DNA of 64,000 bases from Rhodococcus sp. CH91. GTDB taxonomy: Bacteria > Actinomycetota > Actinomycetes > Mycobacteriales > Mycobacteriaceae. The stretch lies in contig NZ_JAKFYR010000007.1 of NCBI RefSeq assembly GCF_022554085.1, positions 213,333-277,332 of the forward strand. The letters are read 5' to 3'. The notes under the pieces are model-generated. The model ran no database searches. It was not told the DNA's origin and worked only from the letters and a program-made list of their open reading frames with translations. Of this stretch, positions 1 to 8,332 are shown one piece after another (position 1 is the first letter of the stretch; each line of letters begins with the position of its first letter). Position numbers and translations under genes: made by a program.

Positions 1-1
1 G

Positions 2-2134
2 GCGCTGCGCGGCGACCCGAGCGACAACCTGCCGGGCATTCCCGGCGTGGGGGAGAAGACGGCCACGAAGTGGATCCGCGAGTTCGGGAGCCTGAGCGCA
101 CTCGTCGACCGGGTCGACGAGGTGCGGGGCAAGACGGGCGACGCGCTGCGGGAGAATCTGTCCAACGTCCTGCTCAACCGCCAGCTCACCGAGATGGTGC
201 GCGACGTGGCCGTGCCCTACACGCCCGAACAGCTCGCTCTCGCACCGTGGGACCGGGATCGGATCCATCGCCTCTTCGACGATCTCGAGTTCAAGGTGCT
301 GCGCGACCGGCTGTTCGAGACGCTGTCCTCCGCCGAACCCGAGGCCGAGGAGGGCTTCGAGGTGCGTGGCGGGATCGTCGAGCCCGGTGCGCTCGGCGAC
401 TGGCTGGCCGAACATGCCCCTGCCGGTCGCCGTCACGGTCTCGCCGTGGTGGGAACCGGCACTCCCTACGGTGGCGACGCGACGGCGATCGCCGTTGCCG
501 GCGCAGACGGTGAGGGTGCCTATGTGAGCACCCTGGCGCTCACCCCCGAGGACGAGAACGCGCTCGCCGCATGGCTGGCCGATCCCGCGATCGAGAAGGC
601 CGTGCACGAGGCGAAGCCCGCCATCCACGCGCTGCGTGGACGCGGCTGGTCACCGGCCGGTATCACCAGCGACACCGCTCTCGCCGCCTATCTCGTGCGG
701 CCCGGGCAGCGTACGTTCAAACTCGACGATCTCTCGCTGCGCTATCTCAAGCGTGAGCTGAGGGTGGAAGACACCGGAGCGCAACAACTCTCGCTTCTCG
801 ACGAGGAGGACTCCGCGGATCTGCAAGCAGCGGAGAGCCAGATCCTCGCGGCGCGCGCCGTCGTCGATCTCGCGGCGGCGCTCGACACCGAACTCGAGGA
901 GATCGAGTCGGTCCGGCTGCTCACCGAGATGGAACTCCCGCTGCTCGAGGTGCTGGCGGATCTCGAGGCCACCGGTATCGCCGTGGACACGGCACACCTG
1001 AACGACCTGCAGTCGGAGTTCGCAGCCGAGGTCGCTGCCGCCGCGAACGCGGCCTACGAGGTCATCGGCAAGCAGATCAATCTCGGTTCGCCGAAGCAAC
1101 TGCAGGTCGTGCTGTTCGACGAACTCGAGATGCCGAAGACGAAGAAGACCAAGACCGGTTACACCACCGATGCGGACGCGTTGCAGAACCTGTTCGACAA
1201 GACGGGCCATCCCTTCCTCGAACACCTGCTCGCCCATCGCGAGTCGACGAAGATGAAGACGACCGTCGACGGTCTGATCAAGTCGATCGCCGACGACGGC
1301 CGCATCCACACCACCTTCAACCAGACCGTCGCAGCGACGGGCCGGCTGTCGTCGACGGACCCGAACCTTCAGAACATCCCGGTGCGTACCGAGGCGGGCC
1401 GCCGGATCCGCGACGGATTCGTCGTGGGCGACGGGTTCGACATGCTGCTCACGGCCGACTACAGCCAGATCGAGATGCGCATCATGGCCCATCTGTCGGG
1501 CGATGCGGGGCTCATCGAGGCCTTCCGCACCGGTGAGGATCTGCATACCTTCGTGGCGTCCCGGGCGTTCGGCCTGCCGCTCGAGGAGGTCACCCCCGAA
1601 CTGCGCCGACGCGTCAAGGCGATGTCCTACGGCCTCGCCTACGGACTGAGCGCGTACGGACTCGCGCAGCAGCTGAAGATCTCCACCGACGAGGCCCGCG
1701 AACAGATGGAGGCGTACTTCACGCGCTTCGGCGGCGTGCGCGACTATCTGTACAACGTGGTCGAAGACGCCCGCAAGGTCGGGTACACCTCGACGCTGTA
1801 CGGGCGGCGGCGCTATCTGCCCGACCTCAACAGCGACAACCGGCAGCGCCGCGAGATCGCCGAGCGGGCCGCGCTCAACGCTCCCATCCAGGGCACGGCA
1901 GCCGACATCATCAAGGTCGCCATGATCGACGTGCAGAATGCGTTGCGCGAGGCGGGGCTGCGCTCCCGGATGCTGCTGCAGGTACACGACGAACTCGTTC
2001 TCGAGGTCGTGGCCGCGGAACGTGAGCAGGTCGAGGCCCTGGTGCGCGAGAAGATGGATTCGGTGATCGAACTGTCGGTGCCGCTCGAGGTGTCGGTCGG
2101 TTACGGCCGCAGCTGGGACGCGGCCGCGCACTGA
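2..2134 (+). CDS. polA: DNA polymerase I (5' end outside window)
   Basis: The frame is open from base 2, so the start and roughly 190-200 N-terminal residues lie upstream; 710 residues are visible. The first visible residues (GDPSDNLPGIPGVGEKT) are the helix-hairpin-helix end of the 5'-3' nuclease domain. The middle part has the fold position of a 3'-5' exonuclease but shows no DxE metal-binding motif, as expected for actinobacterial PolA without proofreading. The polymerase domain has motif A (TADYSQIEMRIMAHLSGD), the O-helix motif B (RRRVKAMSYGLAYG) and motif C (LLQVHDELVLEV). It fills gaps in Okazaki-fragment processing and excision repair, which fits uvrA, uvrB and mpg in the same window. 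It is convergent with the thioredoxin gene across a 15-bp hairpin. Confidence 0.97.
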   Translation, partial: ALRGDPSDNLPGIPGVGEKTATKWIREFGSLSALVDRVDEVRGKTGDALRENLSNVLLNRQLTEMVRDVAVPYTPEQLALAPWDRDRIHRLFDDLEFKVLRDRLFETLSSAEPEAEEGFEVRGGIVEPGALGDWLAEHAPAGRRHGLAVVGTGTPYGGDATAIAVAGADGEGAYVSTLALTPEDENALAAWLADPAIEKAVHEAKPAIHALRGRGWSPAGITSDTALAAYLVRPGQRTFKLDDLSLRYLKRELRVEDTGAQQLSLLDEEDSADLQAAESQILAARAVVDLAAALDTELEEIESVRLLTEMELPLLEVLADLEATGIAVDTAHLNDLQSEFAAEVAAAANAAYEVIGKQINLGSPKQLQVVLFDELEMPKTKKTKTGYTTDADALQNLFDKTGHPFLEHLLAHRESTKMKTTVDGLIKSIADDGRIHTTFNQTVAATGRLSSTDPNLQNIPVRTEAGRRIRDGFVVGDGFDMLLTADYSQIEMRIMAHLSGDAGLIEAFRTGEDLHTFVASRAFGLPLEEVTPELRRRVKAMSYGLAYGLSAYGLAQQLKISTDEAREQMEAYFTRFGGVRDYLYNVVEDARKVGYTSTLYGRRRYLPDLNSDNRQRREIAERAALNAPIQGTAADIIKVAMIDVQNALREAGLRSRMLLQVHDELVLEVVAAEREQVEALVREKMDSVIELSVPLEVSVGYGRSWDAAAH

Positions 2135-2153
2135 GCGCTCGGCCGACCCCATC

Positions 2154-2191
2154 GACGGCGCCCGCCCCGAACTGCCGGGGCGGGCGCCGTC
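2154..2191. terminator. Hairpin between polA and thioredoxin
   Basis: A perfect 15-bp GC-rich stem (2154-2168 with 2177-2191) and an 8-nt loop lie between the two convergent stop codons. There is no T-run, so termination would rest on stem strength; it could serve both strands. Confidence 0.6.
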
Positions 2192-2203
2192 GTCGCGAGC
2201 CGG

Positions 2204-2575
2204 TCAGCCCTGGTCGGCGCGGGCCTGTGCGATCTGCTGGCGGACGTCGTCCATGTCGAGTTGCTTGACCTGCGAGAGGAGATCCTCGAGAGCAGCGGGC
2301 GGAAGGGCACCTGCCTGGTTGTAGACCAGGATGCCTTCCCGAAAGGCCATGATCGTGGGGATCGAGCGGATGTTCGCGGCTGCCGCGATGGCCTGCTCGG
2401 CCTCGGTGTCGACCTTCGCGTGCACCACGTCGGGGTGCTTCTCCGAGGATGCTTCGAAGGTGGGGGCGAACTGCTTGCACGGGCCGCACCAGTCGGCCCA
2501 GAAGTCGACGAGCACGATGTCGTTGCTCGTGACGACCTCGTCGAAGTCCTGCTGGGTGAGAGCCTTGGTTGCCAC
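2204..2575 (-). CDS. trxA: Thioredoxin
   Basis: A 123-residue single-domain thioredoxin, close to the usual 105-125. The redox motif WCGPC is at residues 29-33 in the context VDFWADWCGPCKQ, and the cis-proline motif SIPT is near residue 71. It reduces protein disulfides in the cytoplasm. The GTG start at 2575 (VATKALTQ) is chosen because an AAAGGA ribosome-binding site lies just upstream and the fold begins at once; a longer reading frame upstream has no thioredoxin similarity. No thioredoxin reductase is adjacent, so it is probably the TrxB-type orphan of actinobacteria. The symbol is by family, not by demonstrated orthology. Confidence 0.9.
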   Translation of the reverse strand: MATKALTQQDFDEVVTSNDIVLVDFWADWCGPCKQFAPTFEASSEKHPDVVHAKVDTEAEQAIAAAANIRSIPTIMAFREGILVYNQAGALPPAALEDLLSQVKQLDMDDVRQQIAQARADQG

Positions 2576-2717
2576 GGAAATCCTTTCGGTCGGGCGTGTC
2601 GACGGGTCCAACATCCGGCCGCCGTTGTTTCTTCCCGTTACGGTGTTCCTTCCGCCCACGCTACGTGACCGGCCCGGCTCCGGTGGCGCGTAGACGGTGG
2701 GCGAGTGGACGGATCCG

Positions 2718-3722
2718 TCACACTCCGGCCGGCTCGGGTACGCGTCGGAAGGTGCGGCGGTAGGCCTGCGGAGTGGTCTGCCGCAGCCGCAGGAAATGCT
2801 GCCGCAGCACCGCGGCGGTTCCGAACCCGACTCGGTCGGCCACCACGTCGACGGGCAGATCCGTCTCTTCGAGCAGCCGCTGGGCTGCGAGGACACGCTG
2901 GTCGCGGAGCCAGCGGCCCGGGGTGACCCCGACCTCGGCGACGAAACGGCGTGCGAAGGTACGCGGCGACATGTGTGCCTTCTGCGCCAGGACGGCCACG
3001 GGCAGGTCCTGATCGAGATGCGCGCTCATCCAGTCCAGCAGCGGCGCCAGCGACTCGTCCTTGCACTCGGGCAGCGGCATCGCGACGTATTGCGCCTGCC
3101 CGCCGTCGCGATGCGGTGGCACCACCATGCGCCGGGCGATCGTGTTGGCGACGTGCGAACCCTGCACGGTACGCACGATGTGCAGGCACAGGTCGATGCC
3201 TGCCGCGGTGCCCGCGGCGGTGAGGACCGGATGGTCGTCGACATAGAGCACGTCCCGGTCGACCTGCGCCGCCGGGTACATCCGTGCGAGACGTTCCGCG
3301 TGCATCCAGTGGGTCGTGCAGCGGCGCCCGTCGAGCAGTCCCGCCGCGCCGAGGACGAACGCTCCGGTGCACATGCTCGCCACGCGCGCACCGCGGTCGA
3401 CCGCGGCCCGCAACTTCGCGAGGAGCGGCCCGAGGCTTTCCTCGTCGAGCGGCGGACCGTCGCTGCTCACGGCGGGTACGAGGATCAGATCGGCCTCGTC
3501 GAGCAGGTCGAGGGTGCCGGGTACGTCGATGGTGTACCCGAAGCGGGTGCGCACGGGTTCGGAGCTCGCCGCGACGAGATGGAAGTCGTAGGTGGGCAGA
3601 CCGTCGTCGGAGCGGTCGAAACCGAACACCTCGCACGCCACACCGAGCTCGAACGTCTCGACGTAGGGGAGGAGGGGTACGACCACCTTCTCGAGCTTGC
3701 CTGCCCCAGGTGTTCCGGCCAT
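2718..3722 (-). CDS. GlxA-type transcriptional regulator (DJ-1/PfpI + AraC)
   Basis: A 334-residue protein. The N-terminal half (about residues 8-190) is a DJ-1/PfpI-like class-I amidotransferase fold (VVVPLLPYVETFELGVACEVF; ASMCTGAFVLGAAGLLDG with the nucleophile-elbow cysteine). The C-terminal half (about 215-325) carries two AraC helix-turn-helix units (HMSPRTFARRF; VADRVGFGTAAVLRQHF). The architecture is that of GlxA/FtrA and the Streptomyces regulator AdpA. The ATG at 3722 is preceded by CACACT six bases upstream, fitting a leaderless mRNA. It is divergent from a 39-codon membrane ORF and the intergenic region holds a 9-bp inverted repeat (3743-3779), a candidate operator. The signal it senses cannot be read from sequence. 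Confidence 0.9.
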   Translation of the reverse strand: MAGTPGAGKLEKVVVPLLPYVETFELGVACEVFGFDRSDDGLPTYDFHLVAASSEPVRTRFGYTIDVPGTLDLLDEADLILVPAVSSDGPPLDEESLGPLLAKLRAAVDRGARVASMCTGAFVLGAAGLLDGRRCTTHWMHAERLARMYPAAQVDRDVLYVDDHPVLTAAGTAAGIDLCLHIVRTVQGSHVANTIARRMVVPPHRDGGQAQYVAMPLPECKDESLAPLLDWMSAHLDQDLPVAVLAQKAHMSPRTFARRFVAEVGVTPGRWLRDQRVLAAQRLLEETDLPVDVVADRVGFGTAAVLRQHFLRLRQTTPQAYRRTFRRVPEPAGV

Positions 3723-3742
3723 GTGGACAGTGTGACAGCCCG

Positions 3743-3779
3743 GTGGCAGAAAATCGACGTTTGCTGACAATTCTGCCAC
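3743..3779. promoter_or_regulatory. Inverted repeat between glxA-type regulator and micropeptide gene
   Basis: GTGGCAGAA (3743-3751) and its exact complement TTCTGCCAC (3771-3779) are separated by 19 bases in a divergent intergenic region. The TGGC core resembles the start of the AdpA site (TGGCSNGWWY), although position 5 does not match. Likely an operator for the adjacent regulator; this is inference. Confidence 0.5.
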
Positions 3780-3815
3780 TGTTGCGGAGATCGACGAGGC
3801 AGCAGGCTGGGAGGC

Positions 3816-3935
3816 ATGATCGTTCTCGCGCTCGTGGTCCTGGGAACCGTACTCCTCCTCGACGTCCTCGCCCTCCTCGGACGCACACCCGATACCCGTT
3901 GGGAGAAGACGCAATTCGGCGACTACCGGTTCTGA
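3816..3935 (+). CDS. 39-residue single-pass membrane peptide
   Basis: ATG at 3816 opens 39 codons: a hydrophobic segment (about residues 2-21, MIVLALVVLGTVLLLDVLAL) followed by a polar, aromatic tail ending WEKTQFGDYRF. This is the pattern of a small single-pass membrane protein. It reads away from the GlxA-type regulator and is the only ORF it could divergently control. A GGGAGG lies only one base before the ATG, which is too close for a normal ribosome-binding site, and no other in-frame ATG exists. I do not recognise the family. It could be a spurious ORF, but the hydrophobic/polar partition and position argue for a gene. Confidence 0.45.
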   Translation: MIVLALVVLGTVLLLDVLALLGRTPDTRWEKTQFGDYRF

Positions 3936-3950
3936 CGCGTCGTCTTCCGG

Positions 3951-4478
3951 TCAGGTGAGCGACCACTCGCGTCTGCTCTCCCCGTCCCACCGCCGGACGC
4001 CGCCGCTCGCACCCGCCAATCGCGTCTCGGGAGTCTGCGTCGCCGCGAGTGCCACGCCGATCCGCGCCACGGGCACACGTCGTGCGAGTGTCACGTGCGG
4101 TGTCCACTCACCCGGCCGGATGTGCGCCGGAATTCCCGGGCATCCCGCGAGGATCTCGAACACCCGTGCGTGGAGTTCGAGCAGGGCGATCGAGGGCACG
4201 ACCGTCCTCGCGAGAGTCGCGTGCCGGCTACCGAAGACCACGACACCACCGAGCCGGACCGCCAGGGGCCGCGGCGGGAGTACAGCGCGCAACGCGTCGT
4301 CGAACTCGGTGGGCAGGGCACCCGCGACGAACAGGGTGACGTGCGGGCGGTTGGATTCGGCGCGCACGCGCCCCTGACTGCCCACACCCGCCTCGAGCAA
4401 TCGCGACCATTCGTCCCGCACCACGGCATCGAGACGGGGGTCGAGGAGGACTTCCACCGACTGGACCACGGTAGGCAA
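3951..4478 (-). CDS. 2'-5' RNA ligase / 2H phosphoesterase family protein
   Basis: A 175-residue protein with the two HxT motifs that define the 2H superfamily: PHVTLFVAG near residue 45 and PHVTLARR near residue 127. This family includes bacterial ThpR (RNA 2',3'-cyclic phosphodiesterase) and LigT-like proteins, which act on cyclic or 2'-5' phosphodiesters. The frame opens with TTG at 4478; a GTG three codons in is an alternative. Its start region overlaps the promoter of the divergent dehydrogenase gene, leaving about 10 bases between the starts. The substrate is unknown. Confidence 0.85.
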   Translation of the reverse strand: MPTVVQSVEVLLDPRLDAVVRDEWSRLLEAGVGSQGRVRAESNRPHVTLFVAGALPTEFDDALRAVLPPRPLAVRLGGVVVFGSRHATLARTVVPSIALLELHARVFEILAGCPGIPAHIRPGEWTPHVTLARRVPVARIGVALAATQTPETRLAGASGGVRRWDGESRREWSLT

Positions 4479-4488
4479 TGATGACCGG

Positions 4489-5577
4489 GTGACGGACGAG
4501 ACCGCAACGCTTCAGCACCATCGCATCGGAATCCTGGAAGGGGACGGGATCGGCCGTGAGATCGTGCCGGCGACCCGCACCGTCGTCGATGCGGCCGTCG
4601 CCGCGGCCGGGGGAGTCGCAGTCGACTGGGTGCCGCTGCCCATCGGCGCCGCGGCCATCGACAGCCACGGCACGCCCCTCCCGGAGGAGACCCTCGAGAG
4701 CCTCGCCGGTCTCGACGCGTGGATCCTCGGCCCCCACGACAGTGCCTCCTATCCGCCGCAGTTCCGGGGCGAACTCACCCCGGGCGGGCGGATCCGCAAA
4801 CATTTCGACCTGTACGCGAACATCCGTCCCGCCTGTGCGCTCCCGGGAGCACCGTCCGTCTCGCCCGAGATGGATCTCGTCGTCGTCCGCGAGAACACCG
4901 AGGGTTTCTACGCCGATCGCAACATGGCCGTCGGCAGCGGGGAGTTCATGCCCACCCCCGACATCGCCCTCGCCGTCGGGGTCGTCACCCGCGCCGCCTG
5001 CGAACGCATCGCGCACACCGCCTTCGACCTCGCGTCGCGGCGTCGCAAGCGGGTCACCATCGTGCACAAGGCGAACGTGCTCTCACACACCACGGGCCTG
5101 TTCCGGGACGTCTGCGAGGAAGTGGGTCGCCTGTATCCGAGCGTCACCGTGGACGACCGGCACGTCGACGCGATGGCCGCCCTGCTCGTGCGCCGCGGCG
5201 AGGAGTTCGACGTCGTAGTGACGGAGAACATGTTCGGCGACATCCTGTCCGATCTCGCGGCCGAACTCTCCGGCTCCCTCGGAACCGCCGCGTCGATCAA
5301 CGCCTCGCGGACGAAGGCCATGGCGCAGGCCGCCCACGGCGCCGCCCCCGACATCGCCGGTCTCGGGCGCGCGAATCCTGTCGCGCTCATCCTTTCCGCC
5401 GCAATGCTTCTCGATCGTCTCGGTGCCCGCGTCGACTCCCACTTCACCGCTGCCGCCCGCATCATCGAGGACGCGGTGCGCGCCACGATCGCGGCAGGCA
5501 CCGCGACGGCCGATCTCGGTGGCACGGCGTCGACGGCGGAGTTCACCGCCGGCGTCGTCGCGCGACTGGGCGCCTGA
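4489..5577 (+). CDS. Isocitrate/isopropylmalate-type dehydrogenase
   Basis: A 362-residue member of the NAD(P)-dependent beta-hydroxyacid oxidative decarboxylase family. Visible marks are the N-terminal GILEGDGIGREIVPAT, ENTEGFYADRNM, the substrate arginine region GGRIRKHFDLYANIRPA, and VTENMFGDILSDLAAELSGS, which holds the metal-binding aspartates. It is not next to leucine or TCA genes, so the substrate may be isopropylmalate, tartrate, homoisocitrate or another malate derivative; sequence alone does not decide. GTG at 4489 follows AATGAT (4477-4482) by six bases, suggesting a leaderless mRNA. A polar amino-acid ABC importer starts 47 bases downstream but appears to have its own promoter. 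Confidence 0.85.
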   Translation: MTDETATLQHHRIGILEGDGIGREIVPATRTVVDAAVAAAGGVAVDWVPLPIGAAAIDSHGTPLPEETLESLAGLDAWILGPHDSASYPPQFRGELTPGGRIRKHFDLYANIRPACALPGAPSVSPEMDLVVVRENTEGFYADRNMAVGSGEFMPTPDIALAVGVVTRAACERIAHTAFDLASRRRKRVTIVHKANVLSHTTGLFRDVCEEVGRLYPSVTVDDRHVDAMAALLVRRGEEFDVVVTENMFGDILSDLAAELSGSLGTAASINASRTKAMAQAAHGAAPDIAGLGRANPVALILSAAMLLDRLGARVDSHFTAAARIIEDAVRATIAAGTATADLGGTASTAEFTAGVVARLGA

Positions 5578-5624
5578 GTGCAGGTTTGCATTCGACCCCA
5601 CCCCGGGTTGGATACTGTGCGACT

Positions 5625-6557
5625 GTGAATCGAGCAGTGCACACCCGACGCCGGGCCGCGGCCGTGCACGGCCACCTCCGGAGGCTGAGCAGACCGGCCG
5701 GAATCCTGGCCGTGCTCGCCGTCGCGACCGGGTGCGTGGTCAACACCGAATCGACCGTCCCGGCCGGCGACCGGATCCGCGCGGAGAAGGTCGAGGCCGT
5801 GGCGGAATTGCTGCCACCCGACGTCGCCGACGGCGGAACACTCGACGTCGGGGTCAACGTCCCGTACGCGCCCAACGAGTTCAAGGACGACGACGGCAGC
5901 ATCGTCGGATTCGGTGTCGAACTGGTCCAGGCGGTCGGGGACGTGCTCGGGCTCACGCCGGTGTTCAACGAGGCGGACTTCGACCGGATCATTCCCGCGG
6001 TGCAGGCCGGCACCTTCGAGATGGGATCGTCCTCCTTCACCGACACGAAGGAGCGGGAGGAATCCGTCGACTTCGTCACGTACTACAGCGCGGGGGTGCA
6101 GTGGGCGCAGCGCACCGGGGAACCGGTCGATCCCGACAATGCCTGTGGGCTGCGCGTGGCCGTGCAGACCACCACCATCGAGGATCTCGAGGAGGTCCCG
6201 GCCAAGAGCGAGGACTGCGTCGCCCGGGGTCTTCCCCCCATCGACAAGGTCAAGTACGACAGCCAGGACGAAGCCGCCAACGCCCTGATCCTCGGACGGG
6301 TGGACGCGCTGTCCGCGGACTCGCCGGTCACGGCGTACGTCATCGCACGCAGTGAGGGGCGGCTCGAACCCGCCGGCGAGGTCTTCGACGCGGCGCCCTA
6401 CGGATTCGTCGTGGCCAAGGGCTCGCCGTTCGCTCCCGTCCTGCAGCAGGCGGTGCAGCAGCTGATCGATTCCGGTGTGTACGGCGAGATCACCGAACGC
6501 TGGGGCATGGAGGACGGGGCGATCGCCACGTCGCAGATCAACGGCGCGACGAGCTGA
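5625..6557 (+). CDS. ABC transporter substrate-binding lipoprotein (polar amino acid type)
   Basis: A 310-residue periplasmic-binding-type protein of the SBP_bac_3 family (LDVGVNVPYAPNEF, GFGVELVQAVGDVLG, GSSSFTDTKEREESVDFV, near the C-terminus YGEITERWGM). The N-terminus is arginine-rich, then a hydrophobic segment and a cysteine (LAVATGC) that should be lipidated. It would capture a polar amino acid or similar ligand outside the membrane. The GTG at 5625 lies eight bases after GATACT (5611-5616), with TTGCAT (5586-5591) upstream, so the transcript is probably leaderless. The permease and ATPase genes follow within 15 bases, forming one operon. Confidence 0.92.
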   Translation: MNRAVHTRRRAAAVHGHLRRLSRPAGILAVLAVATGCVVNTESTVPAGDRIRAEKVEAVAELLPPDVADGGTLDVGVNVPYAPNEFKDDDGSIVGFGVELVQAVGDVLGLTPVFNEADFDRIIPAVQAGTFEMGSSSFTDTKEREESVDFVTYYSAGVQWAQRTGEPVDPDNACGLRVAVQTTTIEDLEEVPAKSEDCVARGLPPIDKVKYDSQDEAANALILGRVDALSADSPVTAYVIARSEGRLEPAGEVFDAAPYGFVVAKGSPFAPVLQQAVQQLIDSGVYGEITERWGMEDGAIATSQINGATS

Positions 6558-6568
6558 GAGAGGGAACC

Positions 6569-7555
6569 ATGAGCGAGTCCACGTCCGCGAGATCCGCGGA
6601 ACCGCGGCCGGACGAACCGGAACCGATCCGCGCAGTACCCCTGCGGCATCCCGGACGCTGGATCTCCGGTGCGATCGTCCTGATCGCACTCGGGCTGTTC
6701 GCCTGGGGTGCGGCCACCAACGAGGCCTACCGCTGGGACATCTACGCCCAGTACCTGTTCGACCGACGCATCACCGCCGCGGCGTGGAAGACGGTGCAGC
6801 TGACCGTCCTCGCGATGCTCGCCGCCGTGGCCCTGGGCGTGGTACTCGCGGTGATGCGCCTGTCTCCGAACCCGGTACTGCGCTCGGTCGCGTGGCTGTA
6901 TCTGTGGGTCTTCCGGGGCACTCCGGTGTACGTGCAGCTCGTGCTGTGGGGGCTGTTCCCGTCGATCTACAAGCAGATCGACCTCGGGATCCCGTTCGTC
7001 CACCAATTCGTCCACATCGACGTGCAGGGCCTGAACGCGGCCTTCCTGTTCGCCGTCATCGGCCTGGCCCTCAACGAAGCGGCGTATATGGCGGAGATCG
7101 TGCGGGCCGGCATCACCTCGGTGCCCGAAGGGCAGGTCGAGGCGTCCACGGCGCTCGGAATGTCGTGGACGCAGACCATCCGCCGCACCGTGCTTCCGCA
7201 GGCCATGCGGGTGATCATCCCGCCGACCGGCAACGAGCTGATCAGCATGCTCAAGACGACCTCGCTCGTCGCCGCGGTGCCCTACAGCCTCGAACTGTAC
7301 GGCCGGGCCCGTGACATCTCGGGTGCGAACTTCCAGCCGATTCCGCTGCTGCTCGTCGCGGCCACCTGGTATCTGGCCATCACCAGCATCCTCATGATCG
7401 GCCAGTACTACCTGGAACGGCATTATTCGAAGGGGCTGAGCCGACAGCTCACGGCTCGTCAGCTGCAAGCACTCGCCGACGCACAGAACACACCGATCAC
7501 CGAGGCCGGCAAGCCCACGCCGAAGCCCGGAGCACCGGGAGAGGAACGCTTATGA
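6569..7555 (+). CDS. ABC transporter permease (polar amino acid type)
   Basis: A 328-residue integral membrane protein of the HisM/GlnP family. About 70 N-terminal residues hold a cytoplasmic stretch and one membrane segment, followed by the permease core with the EAA loop ([21 protein letters not shown]) that docks with the ATPase. Only one permease gene is present, so the transporter probably uses a homodimer. The start ATG follows an AGAGAGGGAACC ribosome-binding region. The gene ends with a 4-bp ATGA overlap with the ATPase gene, indicating translational coupling. The C-terminal 40 residues are proline- and lysine-rich beyond the usual family end. Confidence 0.93.
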   Translation: MSESTSARSAEPRPDEPEPIRAVPLRHPGRWISGAIVLIALGLFAWGAATNEAYRWDIYAQYLFDRRITAAAWKTVQLTVLAMLAAVALGVVLAVMRLSPNPVLRSVAWLYLWVFRGTPVYVQLVLWGLFPSIYKQIDLGIPFVHQFVHIDVQGLNAAFLFAVIGLALNEAAYMAEIVRAGITSVPEGQVEASTALGMSWTQTIRRTVLPQAMRVIIPPTGNELISMLKTTSLVAAVPYSLELYGRARDISGANFQPIPLLLVAATWYLAITSILMIGQYYLERHYSKGLSRQLTARQLQALADAQNTPITEAGKPTPKPGAPGEERL

Positions 7556-8325
7556 CGTCCGTCGACACGCCGATGGTCCGGGCCGATCGGGTCTGCAAGA
7601 GCTACGGCGCGGTCAAAGTGCTCAAGGGCATCTCGCTCGAGGTCGGGCGCGGTCAGGTCACCTGCTTGATCGGGCCGTCCGGATCCGGGAAGTCGACCTT
7701 TCTGCGGTGCATCAACCATCTCGAACGCGTGGATGCGGGGCGTCTGTACGTCGACGGCGACCTCGTCGGCTACGCCGAGCGCGGTTCGAAGCTCTACGAA
7801 CTGCACCCGCGCGTCGCCGCACGCCAGCGGCGTGACATCGGCATGGTGTTCCAGCATTTCAACCTGTTCCCGCACCGCACCGTGCTCGAGAACGTCGTCG
7901 AGGCCCCGGTCCTCGTCAAGAAGATCAAGCGGGACGTCGCGGTCGAGAAGGCCCGCGATCTGCTCGCGCGGGTGGGCCTCGCCGACAAGATCGATGCCTA
8001 TCCCGCCCAGCTCTCCGGCGGACAGCAGCAGCGTGTCGCGATCGCCCGTGCGCTCGCGATGGATCCCAAGCTCATGCTGTTCGACGAGCCCACCTCGGCT
8101 CTCGACCCCGAACTTGTCGGCGAGGTGCTCGCGGTGATGCGCGATCTCGCGGCCGGCGGCATGACGATGGTCGTGGTCACCCACGAGATGGGCTTCGCGC
8201 GCGAGGTCGCCGACCAGCTGGTGTTCATGGACGGTGGCGTGGTCGTCGAGGCCGGCGACCCCCGCACCGTGCTGTCCGACCCGCAGCAGAGCCGGACCAA
8301 GGAGTTCCTGTCGCGGTTGCTGTGA
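7552..8325 (+). CDS. ABC transporter ATP-binding protein (polar amino acid type)
   Basis: A 257-residue ATPase with Walker A (GPSGSGKST), Q-loop ([19 protein letters not shown]), signature [15 protein letters not shown], Walker B ([14 protein letters not shown]) and the switch histidine ([10 protein letters not shown]). The sequence is typical of GlnQ/HisP-type importers and completes the binding protein-permease-ATPase set. It powers uptake by the preceding subunits. It is convergent with the methyltransferase gene, with only seven bases between the stop codons. Confidence 0.95.
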   Translation: MTSVDTPMVRADRVCKSYGAVKVLKGISLEVGRGQVTCLIGPSGSGKSTFLRCINHLERVDAGRLYVDGDLVGYAERGSKLYELHPRVAARQRRDIGMVFQHFNLFPHRTVLENVVEAPVLVKKIKRDVAVEKARDLLARVGLADKIDAYPAQLSGGQQQRVAIARALAMDPKLMLFDEPTSALDPELVGEVLAVMRDLAAGGMTMVVVTHEMGFAREVADQLVFMDGGVVVEAGDPRTVLSDPQQSRTKEFLSRLL

Positions 8326-8332
8326 GTCCGGG

